Positions 43,294-51,493 of a stretch of 64,000 nt of DNA are shown here, in pieces. The DNA lies in assembly GCF_026725475.1 (NCBI RefSeq), contig NZ_CP109966.1:310001-374000 (forward strand), written 5' to 3'. The position numbers and the translations under genes were made by a program. Positions within the stretch are counted from its first letter, which is position 1; the number at the start of each line of letters is the position of its first letter. The notes under the pieces are model-generated. The model did not search any database. It was given only the letters and a program-made list of their open reading frames with translations, and was not told the DNA's origin. Source of the stretch: Catenovulum adriaticum (lineage in GTDB: Bacteria; Pseudomonadota; Gammaproteobacteria; Enterobacterales; Alteromonadaceae).

Positions 43294-43349
43294 AAGCCTA
43301 ACTAAACCTTAAAATTATCCGTATTTAAGGTTTAGGGCTTATTTTTTAT
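43294..43349 (+). terminator. Terminator of the LLM-SDR-MDR-cupin operon
   Basis: The inner 12-bp perfect stem is CTAAACCTTAAA (43302-43313) with 43324-43335. It is extended by an outer AAGCC/GGCTT pairing (43294-43298 with 43336-43340) across a 3-nt bulge and followed by a T-run. Confidence 0.85.
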
Positions 43350-43429
43350 AAATATGAATATGTCTTTATTAAAGAGGCTTTATAAATATCAGCCAAATGC
43401 TGTAATGGTCAACTTTTGCTGTAGAAATT

Positions 43430-43648
43430 CTAAGCGGCATTTTTCATTTCAATATACTGTTGGTGTGGCGTCATATAACCCAGTGCAGAATGCCTTCTTT
43501 TGTAATTATAAAATGCAATGTATTTTACAACTTCACACACAACAGATTCATGGTTAATAAAACTAATATTATTTAATCGTTCAGTTTTTAAACTTCTAAA
43601 AAATCTTTCCATCACCGCATTGTCTAAACAATTTCCACGTGTGCTCAT
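43430..43648 (-). pseudogene. C-terminal fragment of an IS3-family OrfB transposase
   Basis: Seventy-two residues, opening 'MSTRGNCLDNAVMERFFRSL' and ending in the usual 'YNYKRRHSALGYMTPHQQY' motif, are the last part of an IS3-type DDE transposase. The catalytic Glu lies in 'NAVMERFF'. The two catalytic Asp residues and the whole OrfA are missing. The fragment is in frame with, and fused to, the MDR fragment upstream of it. The IS end probably lies around 43400, where the sequence changes character; no target duplication was seen. A gene caller would report one chimeric protein across both parts. Confidence 0.85.
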
Positions 43649-43990
43649 CGGAAGTGTCATAATGCGGCTAAATTTCAGCACTGTATATGATGAAAAGCTA
43701 CCGTATTTAGTTAATGATTGGTGATAACACACACGTTTACCCAGCATATCCGACGGAACTTGTGAGCCAGCTTTAATAACAATTCCAGCACCATCAACGC
43801 CTGGAATATATCCGGCTTGCCAATCTAACGGGTTATTGTCTATAAACTTCCAGTCAACGGGATTAATAGATGCGACTTTATTCAAAACAATTATTTCATC
43901 CGGTTCAATGATTTGAGGTGGCTTCACTTTAGAAAGAAGCAGCGGACGAGCTGCTTCTGTAAATTGCCACGCCAGTTGGCAACTTTTCAT
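43649..43990 (-). pseudogene. N-terminal fragment of an MDR-family alcohol dehydrogenase, cut by IS3 scar
   Basis: 114 residues from the ATG at 43990 ('MKSCQLAWQFTEAARPLLL') match the GroES-like domain of MDR reductases: 'NKVASINPVDWKFI', 'IPGVDGAGIVIKAGSQVP', 'VCYHQSLTKYGSFSSYTVL'. The sequence breaks at about 43649, just where the domain hands over to the Rossmann part, and continues in frame into the transposase fragment. The cofactor domain is wholly absent, so no enzyme activity is expected. Its start overlaps the end region of the aldo/keto reductase gene (stop 43992), so the intact ancestor was the last gene of that operon. Confidence 0.85.
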
Positions 43991-43991
43991 A

Positions 43992-44810
43992 TTAAATATC
44001 CCATTGCGGTGAAAAGTCCGGGTTGGCTTGACGTTCTTTTCTATCAAGCTTGTTGATAGCGTTGAGCTCTTCTGAACTCAGTTTTAATGATTGACCGGCT
44101 AAATTTGTTAAAAGATTGGAACGTTTAGTTGAAGAAGGTATGGTTGATAATCCATTTGATAACGACCATGCAATAACTACTTCTGCTGGTGTACATCCTT
44201 TATTATTAGCAATATCAACAATTGTTTTATCTTTTAGAACTTTACCTACCGCAAATGGCATATACCCTGTTGTATGGATATTTTGGGCCTCACAATATGC
44301 TCGCAATTTTTCGTTCGTTAGATAAGGATGAACTTCTACTTGGTTTGTAAATATCTGTGAAGCTGGTAACGTTTTTAGAGCTTCTTCCATTAACGCTATT
44401 GTAAAATTAGATACCCCAATATGCTTAGCCAATTTTTCATTTTTTGCCTTAGCTAACTCTGTCAAATACACTTTCATTGGTTCGTTGTTCTCTGGTGCTG
44501 GCCAATGAATAAGCAGTAAATCAAGATAATCTGTTTGAAGTTTTTTCAAACTCTCACGAACACTTTTTTGAAAAGAATGAGGGTTTAAATTTGAGTTCCA
44601 AACTTTTGTGGTAATAAAAAGTTCACTTCGTTTAACCCCGCTATCAGCAATTGCTTGACCAACTTCAGCTTCATTACCGTAAATTTGCGCGGTATCTATA
44701 TGTCTATAACCAAGCTCTAATGCCATTTTTACTGAATTATAAGCAACATCGCCCTCTAATCGAAAAGTGCCCATCCCCAAAACGGGCATTTCATTATTTA
44801 TTAATATCAT
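43992..44810 (-). CDS. dkgB: Aldo/keto reductase, 2,5-diketo-D-gluconate reductase B-like
   Basis: A 272-residue aldo/keto reductase, (beta/alpha)8 barrel. It has the catalytic tetrad in 'GYRHIDTAQIYGNEAEVG' (Asp, Tyr), 'ITTKVWNSNL' (Lys) and 'LLLIHWPAP' (His). The signature 'HIGVSNFTIALMEEAL' and the cofactor-binding 'IPSSTKRSNLLTNL' are also present. It ends 'NPDFSPQWDI', as DkgB proteins do. It would reduce aldehydes, methylglyoxal or diketo acids with NADPH. The ribosome site AGGA precedes the ATG. It starts 10 nt after the LLM gene in the leftward MFS-LLM-AKR-(MDR) operon. The DkgB name rests on overall resemblance, so substrate is not assured. Confidence 0.88.
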   Translation of the reverse strand: MILINNEMPVLGMGTFRLEGDVAYNSVKMALELGYRHIDTAQIYGNEAEVGQAIADSGVKRSELFITTKVWNSNLNPHSFQKSVRESLKKLQTDYLDLLLIHWPAPENNEPMKVYLTELAKAKNEKLAKHIGVSNFTIALMEEALKTLPASQIFTNQVEVHPYLTNEKLRAYCEAQNIHTTGYMPFAVGKVLKDKTIVDIANNKGCTPAEVVIAWSLSNGLSTIPSSTKRSNLLTNLAGQSLKLSSEELNAINKLDRKERQANPDFSPQWDI

Positions 44811-44820
44811 TTGGATTCCT

Positions 44821-45735
44821 TTATTTATGAAAAATAGGTAGAACTAACTCGGAAATTGCTCGCATAGTTTCTTCAATTGGTGCTTCATTTCTTCGAAGGT
44901 GTAAACCGATATGATCAACACCAACTGCTTTCATTGCTTTTAATTCATCAATTAAGCCGTTAATTCCTGACTTTATACCAAAACGGTGGCGCTCAATGGG
45001 TGCTTCAGCTTCTGGTAATAGGTTTAGGTGAATAAAGCTTACATAAGGTTTTTCTCCAGCGACTTGACGCCATAGTGCAACTCGTTTTTTATGGTCAGCT
45101 GGTGTGCCCGGATAAGCTAACCAGCCATCTACATTTTCGCCCACCCACTGTGGCGACTGCTGGGCAAGTCCTGCTACATAAATAGGATAACGAGAAACTT
45201 CAGGGAGGATCTTTTGCCCTGCGTTAAGTTGCGCTTGCGATTGATCTTTTAATATTTTAACAGCGTCACGAAACAGTTGGCCTCTAGCATCGTAATCAAC
45301 ACCAAACAGGGGATATTCAGAGGGTCTATCACCACTCGCAACCCCTAGAATTAGTCTATTGTCACTTAAAGAAGCAATCGTGTTTGCCGATTTTTTTACT
45401 AACCAAGGTTGCCTTAGTGGCAACACAATTGCTGCAGTTCCTAACAATATATTTTTAGTTAAGCCTGATAGATAACCTAGGTATGAAAAAGCCTCAAACA
45501 CTTGTGCAGCGTCACCAAAGTTAGGGTCATAAAGCGGAACATCCCGTACCCATGCAGTACTAAAACCCAATTGATCTGCCAACATAATTCGTTCTTTGTG
45601 CAAGCTAATATCCGGTACGCCAAAAGGTCTGTTTTCTGTAATTCTTTTGGCTTGACCTTCTTTACTCCAATCTGAATCTAGTGGTAATTCCACACCAACT
45701 GAAAATCCAATTTGCTTTAATTTATCCAGGTTCAT
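44821..45735 (-). CDS. LLM-class flavin oxidoreductase, BA3436-type, copy 2
   Basis: A 304-residue luciferase-fold protein, paralogous to the protein at 39515-40492. The two share 'RDVP', 'FGDA.Q.F..F.YLG', 'LPLR.P' and the nearly identical 'RLILGVASGDRP.EYP'. Here the first reads 'AWVRDVPLYDPNFGDAAQVF'. Copy 2 differs in the mid-region and in lacking about 20 N-terminal residues. Function is not established for this subgroup. It lies between the MFS exporter and aldo/keto reductase genes. The gap to the MFS gene holds a hairpin. No strong ribosome site precedes ATG 45735, so translation may depend on that structure. Confidence 0.85.
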   Translation of the reverse strand: MNLDKLKQIGFSVGVELPLDSDWSKEGQAKRITENRPFGVPDISLHKERIMLADQLGFSTAWVRDVPLYDPNFGDAAQVFEAFSYLGYLSGLTKNILLGTAAIVLPLRQPWLVKKSANTIASLSDNRLILGVASGDRPSEYPLFGVDYDARGQLFRDAVKILKDQSQAQLNAGQKILPEVSRYPIYVAGLAQQSPQWVGENVDGWLAYPGTPADHKKRVALWRQVAGEKPYVSFIHLNLLPEAEAPIERHRFGIKSGINGLIDELKAMKAVGVDHIGLHLRRNEAPIEETMRAISELVLPIFHK

Positions 45736-45745
45736 AAGTTATTTC

Positions 45746-45765
45746 ATTGGGGATTGCTCCCCAAT
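45746..45765 (-). other. Intercistronic hairpin, MFS-LLM boundary
   Basis: ATTGGGGA-TTGC-TCCCCAAT, a perfect 8-bp G+C-rich stem with a 4-nt loop, lies 6 nt past the MFS stop and 10 nt before the LLM start in the leftward operon. It has no T-run. It occupies the place where a ribosome site is expected. Confidence 0.6.
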
Positions 45766-45771
45766 TCTCCA

Positions 45772-46953
45772 TTAAGCGAGTTTAGCTTGGGCTTGGTCAC
45801 GTGAATCAAGAAACCCTGAAATTCTGGTCAAGATAATTGCAAATACAACAATTAAAGCGCCTACCCAAGGTGTATCTATAAGCGCCATATCTTCGACAAT
45901 AACACCACCAACAATAGAGCCAATTGCGATACCTACGTTGAAAGCCGCTATATTTAGTCCTGAAGCAACATCAACCGCGTTTGGAGTATACTTCTCAGCT
46001 AATTGAACAACATAAACTTGCAACCCTGGTACGTTACCAAATGCGAATGCTCCCCAAACCAGTACCGTAAGCACGGCACCAATTTGGTTGCCAGCAGTAA
46101 AAGTGAAAGCAAATAAAACGATTGCTAGTGCAGTGAAAATAATATTCAGTGCTTTTACGGGTCCCATTTTGTCTGCAAGTTTACCGCCCCAGATATTGCC
46201 GATGGCAACTGACACACCATAAACCAGCATGATTAAACCAATAGAGCTTGACGCGAAACCAGACACCTGCTCAAGGATGGGTGCAAGATAAGTAAAGGTA
46301 ACAAAAGTACCGCCATACCCCACAGCTGTCATCGCGTAAACTAATAAAAGACGAGGCTGAGTCAGTACTTTTAACTGTTCAGAAATCTTAGCGGGTGCTG
46401 ATTGTTTCAAATTTGAAGGCACTAAAATCGCACTTCCGATTAGGGCTGCGAAACCTAAAATTGATACAATTAAAAAGGTCGCTCTCCAACCAAGCTCCTG
46501 CCCTATCCATGTGCCTAATGGAACCCCTGTTACCAAAGCAACTGTTAACCCAGTGAACATAATAGCAATTGCACTTGCCTCTTTTTCTTTAGAAACCAAG
46601 CTTGTAGCAATGGTTGAGCCTATTGAAAAGAAAACACCATGTGCCAAGCCAGTTAATATCCTAGCAATAATAAGTGTTTCATAACTTGGCGCTTGCCAAG
46701 CCAAAAGATTACCTAAGACAAAAAGCCCCATTAAGGTTAAAAGTACAGATTTACGATTCCAACGACCGGTTAAAGCCGTAAGTACAGGTGCACCGATGGC
46801 AACACCCAGTGCGTATAAACTAACCAAAAGGCCAGCTGATGGTAGCGAAACCCCTAAATCTGCAGCAATAGTTGGTACTAAACCGACAATTACAAATTCA
46901 GTGGTTCCAATAGCGAAAGCGCTTAAAGTGAGCGCGAGTAATGCTAAGGGCAT
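45772..46953 (-). CDS. MFS drug/sugar efflux transporter (AraJ/YdhP-like, DHA1 group)
   Basis: A 393-residue major-facilitator protein with 12 membrane segments. The N-terminal 'FAIGTTEFVIVGLVPTIA' is typical of the AraJ/YdhP/NepI group of DHA1 exporters. 'RWNRKSVLL' forms the loop 2-3 motif, and 'GVPLGTWIGQELGWRATF' is motif C (antiporter motif, 'GxxxGPxxG'-like). It would export small toxic or excess metabolites by proton antiport. ATG 46953 is chosen because TTGAGGA lies just ahead; the frame also runs back to a TTG at 46968, which contains that ribosome site. First gene of the leftward oxidoreductase operon, divergent from the LysR gene at 47131. Confidence 0.88.
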   Translation of the reverse strand: MPLALLALTLSAFAIGTTEFVIVGLVPTIAADLGVSLPSAGLLVSLYALGVAIGAPVLTALTGRWNRKSVLLTLMGLFVLGNLLAWQAPSYETLIIARILTGLAHGVFFSIGSTIATSLVSKEKEASAIAIMFTGLTVALVTGVPLGTWIGQELGWRATFLIVSILGFAALIGSAILVPSNLKQSAPAKISEQLKVLTQPRLLLVYAMTAVGYGGTFVTFTYLAPILEQVSGFASSSIGLIMLVYGVSVAIGNIWGGKLADKMGPVKALNIIFTALAIVLFAFTFTAGNQIGAVLTVLVWGAFAFGNVPGLQVYVVQLAEKYTPNAVDVASGLNIAAFNVGIAIGSIVGGVIVEDMALIDTPWVGALIVVFAIILTRISGFLDSRDQAQAKLA

Positions 46954-46966
46954 GTTCAAAATCCTC

Positions 46967-47002
46967 AAATGATTAAATGATTAAAGTTGAATCATTTTCA
47001 AC
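46967..47002. promoter_or_regulatory. AAATGATT repeat cluster and dyad in the MFS/LysR gap
   Basis: AAATGATT occurs twice in tandem (46967-46974, 46975-46982) and once inverted (46990-46997). The inverted copy is inside the dyad GTTGAA-N5-TTCAAC (46986-47002), which also holds a T-N11-A LysR-type core. The cluster is within 50 bp of the MFS start. Confidence 0.5.
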
Positions 47003-47130
47003 AAAAAAACGGGATACAGAAACAGCAAAAATAGCAAAACAATTTTGTTAAAAGTGTAATAATTAAAATAGGATATCAGATTGCTTTTGTAATAAACTGA
47101 GCTTTACAAAAATTGTAGGAATCGAGTTTT

Positions 47131-48018
47131 ATGGGTGTAAAATCAAAAACAGAAGATCTAGAAAACTTTATCACGGTTGTTGAATCTGGCAGTTTTACCG
47201 GAGCGGCCAACTTACAAAATACCCAAGTTGCTAAAATTTCTCGTTCAGTGGCCCGGCTTGAAAAAGAGTTAGACGTCACTTTATTAAATAGAAGCACCCG
47301 AAGAATTGAATTAACTGAAGAAGGCCATCTTTTTCTTAAATATGCGAAAGAAGGATTAAGTTCTCTAAATCGAGGTGAAGAAGCGCTAAATGATCTTAGA
47401 GGCTGCCCCAAAGGTAAATTAAGAGTAGATGCTGCCAGCCCGTTTCTTATTCATCAAATAATTCCATATATAGAAGATTTCCAAATTACATTCCCTGATA
47501 TTCAACTTGATCTCATTTCCAATGAAAATATTGTTGATTTAATCGAAAAGAAAACTGACGTTGCTATTCGTATAGGCAAGCTGGCTGATTCTAATCTTTA
47601 CGCTAAAAATTTAGGAAACAGCAAGCTTCATCTAGTCGCCAGTCCTCGTTATCTCGCCAAATTTAATGCACCTCAATCGCCTTTAGAGCTAAAGAAACAC
47701 AAACTAATAGGATTTACAGATTCACCAAAACTCAATAATTGGTATCTAAAAGAAAACGTAGAAATCAAACCGTATTTAACTGCAAGTAATGGCGAAGCCC
47801 TAAGGCAGCTAGCATTAAATGGTAACGGTATCGCGTTGCTATCGAACTTTATGATCAAAAAAGATTTAGCCAATAAAAGCCTTATTGAAATATTGCCTGA
47901 AATGGTTATTTCACCTAATCCACGGGAAGAAGTTCACGCTGTTTATTACAAAAACTCTGCCGTATCGTCGAGAATTGCCGCATTTATTGATTTTTTTTCA
48001 AAAAGATTTACTTTATAA
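47131..48018 (+). CDS. LysR-family regulator at the right end of the mirrored oxidoreductase block
   Basis: A 295-residue LysR regulator, HTH at about residues 6-63 ('EDLENFITVVESGSFTGAAN', 'LDVTLLNRSTRRIELTEEG'). The effector domain has 'LRVDAASPFLIHQIIPYIEDF' near residue 92. It is of the same CrgA-like group as the LysR at the other end of the block. It is divergent from the MFS-LLM-AKR operon (177-bp gap) and very likely controls it. AGGAA precedes the ATG. The gene converges on ccoG with a hairpin terminator between. Confidence 0.88.
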   Translation: MGVKSKTEDLENFITVVESGSFTGAANLQNTQVAKISRSVARLEKELDVTLLNRSTRRIELTEEGHLFLKYAKEGLSSLNRGEEALNDLRGCPKGKLRVDAASPFLIHQIIPYIEDFQITFPDIQLDLISNENIVDLIEKKTDVAIRIGKLADSNLYAKNLGNSKLHLVASPRYLAKFNAPQSPLELKKHKLIGFTDSPKLNNWYLKENVEIKPYLTASNGEALRQLALNGNGIALLSNFMIKKDLANKSLIEILPEMVISPNPREEVHAVYYKNSAVSSRIAAFIDFFSKRFTL

Positions 48019-48125
48019 AAAACAGCTATTTTTGTACATTTTCAAGGTTACTAGATTAATTATTAAAAATAATAAAGCAATTTGTATTATTGCAGGTGTG
48101 CACGCGCATAACGACCAGCTGCCAC

Positions 48126-48175
48126 AAAATTGATTAAACAACTTAAGCTTAGCTTCTCGCTGTTTAATCAATTTT
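48126..48175. terminator. Bidirectional hairpin between LysR gene and ccoG
   Basis: A perfect 15-bp stem, AAAATTGATTAAACA (48126-48140) with 48161-48175, and a 20-nt loop, lies between convergent genes. The T-rich 3' arm on each strand suits termination. Confidence 0.7.
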
Positions 48176-48241
48176 AACAACGCGTCCAATCAAACTTGCT
48201 AATTGGGCTCATTCAACTGTGATGGCAACATAATTACCACC

Positions 48242-49597
48242 TCATTGCTTGGGTGTGTAAAATTGTGTATAGACGGTTTCAATTTTTTGATTTGATAAAT
48301 CGGTTATTTGTATCGCTATTTTCTTTCTCCCAACACGTTTATTTGTGACTATTGAAACCACTTGAATCGCAGAATGACCACTTGGTAGATTAATGACAGA
48401 TGGGTCATTAAGTACAAATTCAGAGTTAGCTGGTAATGAAATAGCAAAACTTTTAGCTTGTTGCGATTTGTTCAACAATTTAATTGTGTATGTATTTTCA
48501 ACTTCACCCGAATAGTTAACCCGATATAGCGCATTGCGGTCTCTACTTACATCTATTTCAAAATCATTGCGATAAATCCCCCAAAAGATAAGCATAAGCA
48601 AAGTAATAAAAGTAACTGCGCCATAGCTTAAATGTTGCTTCCAGCGATTAGGTGACGTTACCAAACTACTATACTTAATTAACCCATTGGCATAGTTAAA
48701 CTTGCCCATAACTGAATCGCATGCATCTACACAAAGACCACAATTAATGCATTCGTATTGAAGGCCATTTCGTATATCAATACCTACAGGGCAAACGTCA
48801 ACGCATAGGTTACAATCAACACAATCACCTAGTCCATCAGGTTTTATTTGGTTACGTTTACGAAGACCGCGGCTTTCTCCTCGTGCAGCGTTGTAAGTAA
48901 CTAGCTTAGTGGCTTTATCAAACAGCACTGCCTGAAAACGCGCGTATGGGCACATATGTAGGCACATTTTGTCCTTTACCCAACCGGCATTAATATAAGT
49001 ACAAGCGGTAAAAAATAAAATCCAGTTTTGCACCAAAAAGTAATCATCAAAGTTAAATAAGTTTGAGTAAAGGACATCGACCGGTACAAAGTAAGACATA
49101 AAAGTACAAGCCGTTAAAAAAGCAACAAGTAACCAAATACCATGTTTCGCCCCTTTTTTTATTACTTTTTCAATGCTTAGCTCAGCTTTATCTAACGCTT
49201 TACTGTGATGATGACTACCTTCAATTCGTTTTTCAACCCAACTAAAGATAAGCATCCAAATAGTTTGTGGACAGGTGTAACCACACCAAACTCGGCCATA
49301 CAAACGAGTGACATAAAATAGAACGAACGCAGCTAAAATAAATAAAATGCCCACAATCAATAAATCTTGTGGGTAGAGGGTAATTGAAAAAAAATGTATC
49401 TTTTGGGCGGTAACATCAATGTTAAAAGCTGCATGAGATTGATAACGCACAAAAGGCAGCAATACAAAAATAAAAATAAGCGCTATTGATAATTTGCGCC
49501 TTATTGATTGAAAATATCCAAACTGCTCTCGAAAATATATTTTTTTCGGTTTGGTAGCCGTGGTCATTATAATTCGATTCGGTTCAGGTAAGCTCAT
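48242..49597 (-). CDS. ccoG: Cytochrome c oxidase accessory protein CcoG (polyferredoxin-type membrane protein)
   Basis: A 451-residue membrane protein with about five membrane segments. Segment-flanking 'GRVWCGYTCPQTIW' holds conserved Cys residues. Two [4Fe-4S] ferredoxin motifs, 'CVDCNLCVDVCPVGIDI' and 'CINCGLCVDAC', lie near residue 265-300. A C-terminal Ig-like (FixG_C) periplasmic domain completes the CcoG/RdxA/FixG layout. CcoG helps copper delivery during cytochrome oxidase assembly. It usually sits with cbb3 (ccoNOQP) genes. Here the nearest oxidase is the caa3-like operon starting 1.9 kb away on the other strand, which is notable. ATG 49597 is preferred to an in-frame GTG at 49606. 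Confidence 0.93.
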   Translation of the reverse strand: MSLPEPNRIIMTTATKPKKIYFREQFGYFQSIRRKLSIALIFIFVLLPFVRYQSHAAFNIDVTAQKIHFFSITLYPQDLLIVGILFILAAFVLFYVTRLYGRVWCGYTCPQTIWMLIFSWVEKRIEGSHHHSKALDKAELSIEKVIKKGAKHGIWLLVAFLTACTFMSYFVPVDVLYSNLFNFDDYFLVQNWILFFTACTYINAGWVKDKMCLHMCPYARFQAVLFDKATKLVTYNAARGESRGLRKRNQIKPDGLGDCVDCNLCVDVCPVGIDIRNGLQYECINCGLCVDACDSVMGKFNYANGLIKYSSLVTSPNRWKQHLSYGAVTFITLLMLIFWGIYRNDFEIDVSRDRNALYRVNYSGEVENTYTIKLLNKSQQAKSFAISLPANSEFVLNDPSVINLPSGHSAIQVVSIVTNKRVGRKKIAIQITDLSNQKIETVYTQFYTPKQ

Positions 49598-49738
49598 TCG
49601 TTTCACTCTTTAGATGACAGTAAATTCATTTTATAGAGTGAATCTGCTATTGATATGTACAAAAAAATAAAAAATAATAGGGACAGATAAAATAATAACC
49701 AACCTAATAGATGTAAGCAGATAACGGTAATACCTAAA

Positions 49739-51148
49739 ATGTCCCAGTTCTTATATGAATCTATCGCAGAACGACTGCGTAAAAATATTGAAAGCCAATT
49801 TTGGTCAATTGGGCATAAACTACCCTCTATTCGTACGCTTAGTAAAACTTATAACAGCTCAAAAATTTCTATCCAAACGGCTTTGCAAAAACTAGAAGCT
49901 GCCGGATTAATAGAAGCAAAATCACGCTCAGGTTATTATGTAAAAAAGCAAGATCAGCCCCATCAACCACAACACCAGCTTGAGATCACCCAACCTAAAA
50001 AAATTGAATTGCCCGACCTGTTTTACCAAATTATGCAAAAAAGTGCGGCTTTTGATATCTATCCCAGTGCCAAAATCCAGCCTACTGAGAATAATATTCT
50101 CACGTTAAATCGACATATAAACCGGGCTATGCGGCATCAAGCAAGCAGCAACGCCCTGTATTATTCTCCCCCTCAAGGCAATCTGGATTTAAGGCACAAA
50201 ATTAGTCAACATTATTTAAGCCGCAAGCTCTACGTAAAGCCAGAACAAATATGTATTACTGCTGGTTGCCAAAATTCTTTATATTTAGCTTTAAGTACTA
50301 GTACTAAACCCGGTGATACCGTGGCAATAGAAAGCCCGGCATTTTATGGTGTACTACAAATATTGCAGCAACTAGATTTAAAAGTAATAGAAGTTCCCTC
50401 TTCAGCTACTCAGGGCATTCTGTTAGATAAATTAGAGTCAGCTGCCAAAAAATGGACATTAAAAGCATTAATTGTGACGCCAAATTTTAATACCCCAACA
50501 GGTTCATTAATGCCGGAAGCAAACAAGGTAAAATTGTGTGAGTTAGCAGAAAAGTTACAATTTAATATTATTGAGGACGATATTTACGGAGATTTAGGCT
50601 TTCACAGAGTGGTTATGCCGCTCAAAGCGTACGACAAATATAATAAAGTTATTTTATGTGGTTCGTTTTCAAAATCGTTATCGCGTGATTTAAGAATTGG
50701 CTGGATTTTTTCAGAAAACGATCTCAATAAAATAACCCATCTCAAAATGCTAACTCAATTATCTAATAGTGAATCAACCCAACAAGGATTAACCAGCTTT
50801 GTTGGTGAAGGCTTTTATCGAAAGCATCTTCTACAGTACAAACAAAGGCTATTAAATCAAAGAAATAAGCTAATTGAACTTATCAATCAACATTGGGATT
50901 TTCACTTCAAATACACCACACCTGAAGGTGGGCTCTGTTTATGGATAGAACTAAAAATTAACACGGATAGCGTTTCATTGTACAACCTAGCAATAGAGCA
51001 TAATATCGTCTTAACGCCTGGAGCGCTGTTTTCAACAACACCTATATTTAACAAATACATCCGATTAAGTTACGCTCATGAGTTTCAAAAAGAGAGAGTT
51101 GAAGCACTAAAAAAGTTAGGCAAAATAATAAAGAGTCTCACCGTATAG
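49739..51148 (+). CDS. MocR-type (GntR plus aminotransferase) transcriptional regulator
   Basis: A 469-residue fusion. Residues about 5-75 form a GntR winged helix ('LYESIAERLRKNIESQFWSI', 'LPSIRTLSKTYNSSKISIQT', 'AAGLIEAKSRSGYYV'). Residues about 110-465 form a fold-type I aminotransferase domain with 'YSPPQGNLDLRHKI', 'ITAGCQNSLYLAL', 'VTPNFNTPTGSLMP' and the PLP lysine in 'GSFSKSLSRDLRIGW'. MocR regulators sense PLP adducts or amino compounds. The gene is divergent from ccoG (141-bp gap) and upstream of the oxidase operon on the same strand. Its target is not evident; adjacent amino-acid genes, the usual partners, are missing. Confidence 0.9.
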   Translation: MSQFLYESIAERLRKNIESQFWSIGHKLPSIRTLSKTYNSSKISIQTALQKLEAAGLIEAKSRSGYYVKKQDQPHQPQHQLEITQPKKIELPDLFYQIMQKSAAFDIYPSAKIQPTENNILTLNRHINRAMRHQASSNALYYSPPQGNLDLRHKISQHYLSRKLYVKPEQICITAGCQNSLYLALSTSTKPGDTVAIESPAFYGVLQILQQLDLKVIEVPSSATQGILLDKLESAAKKWTLKALIVTPNFNTPTGSLMPEANKVKLCELAEKLQFNIIEDDIYGDLGFHRVVMPLKAYDKYNKVILCGSFSKSLSRDLRIGWIFSENDLNKITHLKMLTQLSNSESTQQGLTSFVGEGFYRKHLLQYKQRLLNQRNKLIELINQHWDFHFKYTTPEGGLCLWIELKINTDSVSLYNLAIEHNIVLTPGALFSTTPIFNKYIRLSYAHEFQKERVEALKKLGKIIKSLTV

Positions 51149-51375
51149 CCAGGCTTTATATTCAAAAAATCTTAGCACCACGCCTCGACAACAAATTATC
51201 ATATTTGAGCGAACATAAAGTAGAGTAAATATTTGGCAAGAAAAGTGCAGAAAACTAAAATAATTTTTACCGAAGTCACCTTAGCTTTGGAGAAAAATGT
51301 CACAGTATTTTAGCAATGACCGGCTATAAAGTGTTTTTAAGGTGTTTGGAATAAAAGAAAACTGTAATTCATAAC
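51149..51375. other. Upstream region of the oxidase operon, no gene
   Basis: About 345 bp separate the MocR gene from ctaC. No ORF or RNA gene is seen, and no terminator follows the MocR stop. The one clear element, a palindrome at 51376-51390, is listed separately. Confidence 0.4.
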
Positions 51376-51390
51376 TTGTAATTATTACAA
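51376..51390. promoter_or_regulatory. Palindrome TTGTAAT-T-ATTACAA upstream of the oxidase operon
   Basis: A perfect 7-1-7 dyad, 104 bp before the ctaC start. It fits a dimeric repressor/activator site (A+T-rich). It does not match the FNR consensus TTGAT-N4-ATCAA. Confidence 0.5.
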
Positions 51391-51493
51391 AGAAATTCAG
51401 TAATTTTTACCCTGTTTTATCCAAATGCTTCAAACAATACCTCAGCTTTAAAACCCAGGATGATAAAGCCAGATGGAGATAGGTGAATTAAAA

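Noticed and set aside
43354..43724. Short rightward open frames opposite the IS3 fragment
   Set aside because: They are antisense shadows of the transposase fragment and MDR remnant.
51376..51390. FNR/Anr box upstream of the oxidase operon
   Set aside because: TTGTAAT-T-ATTACAA does not fit TTGAT-N4-ATCAA in spacing or sequence.
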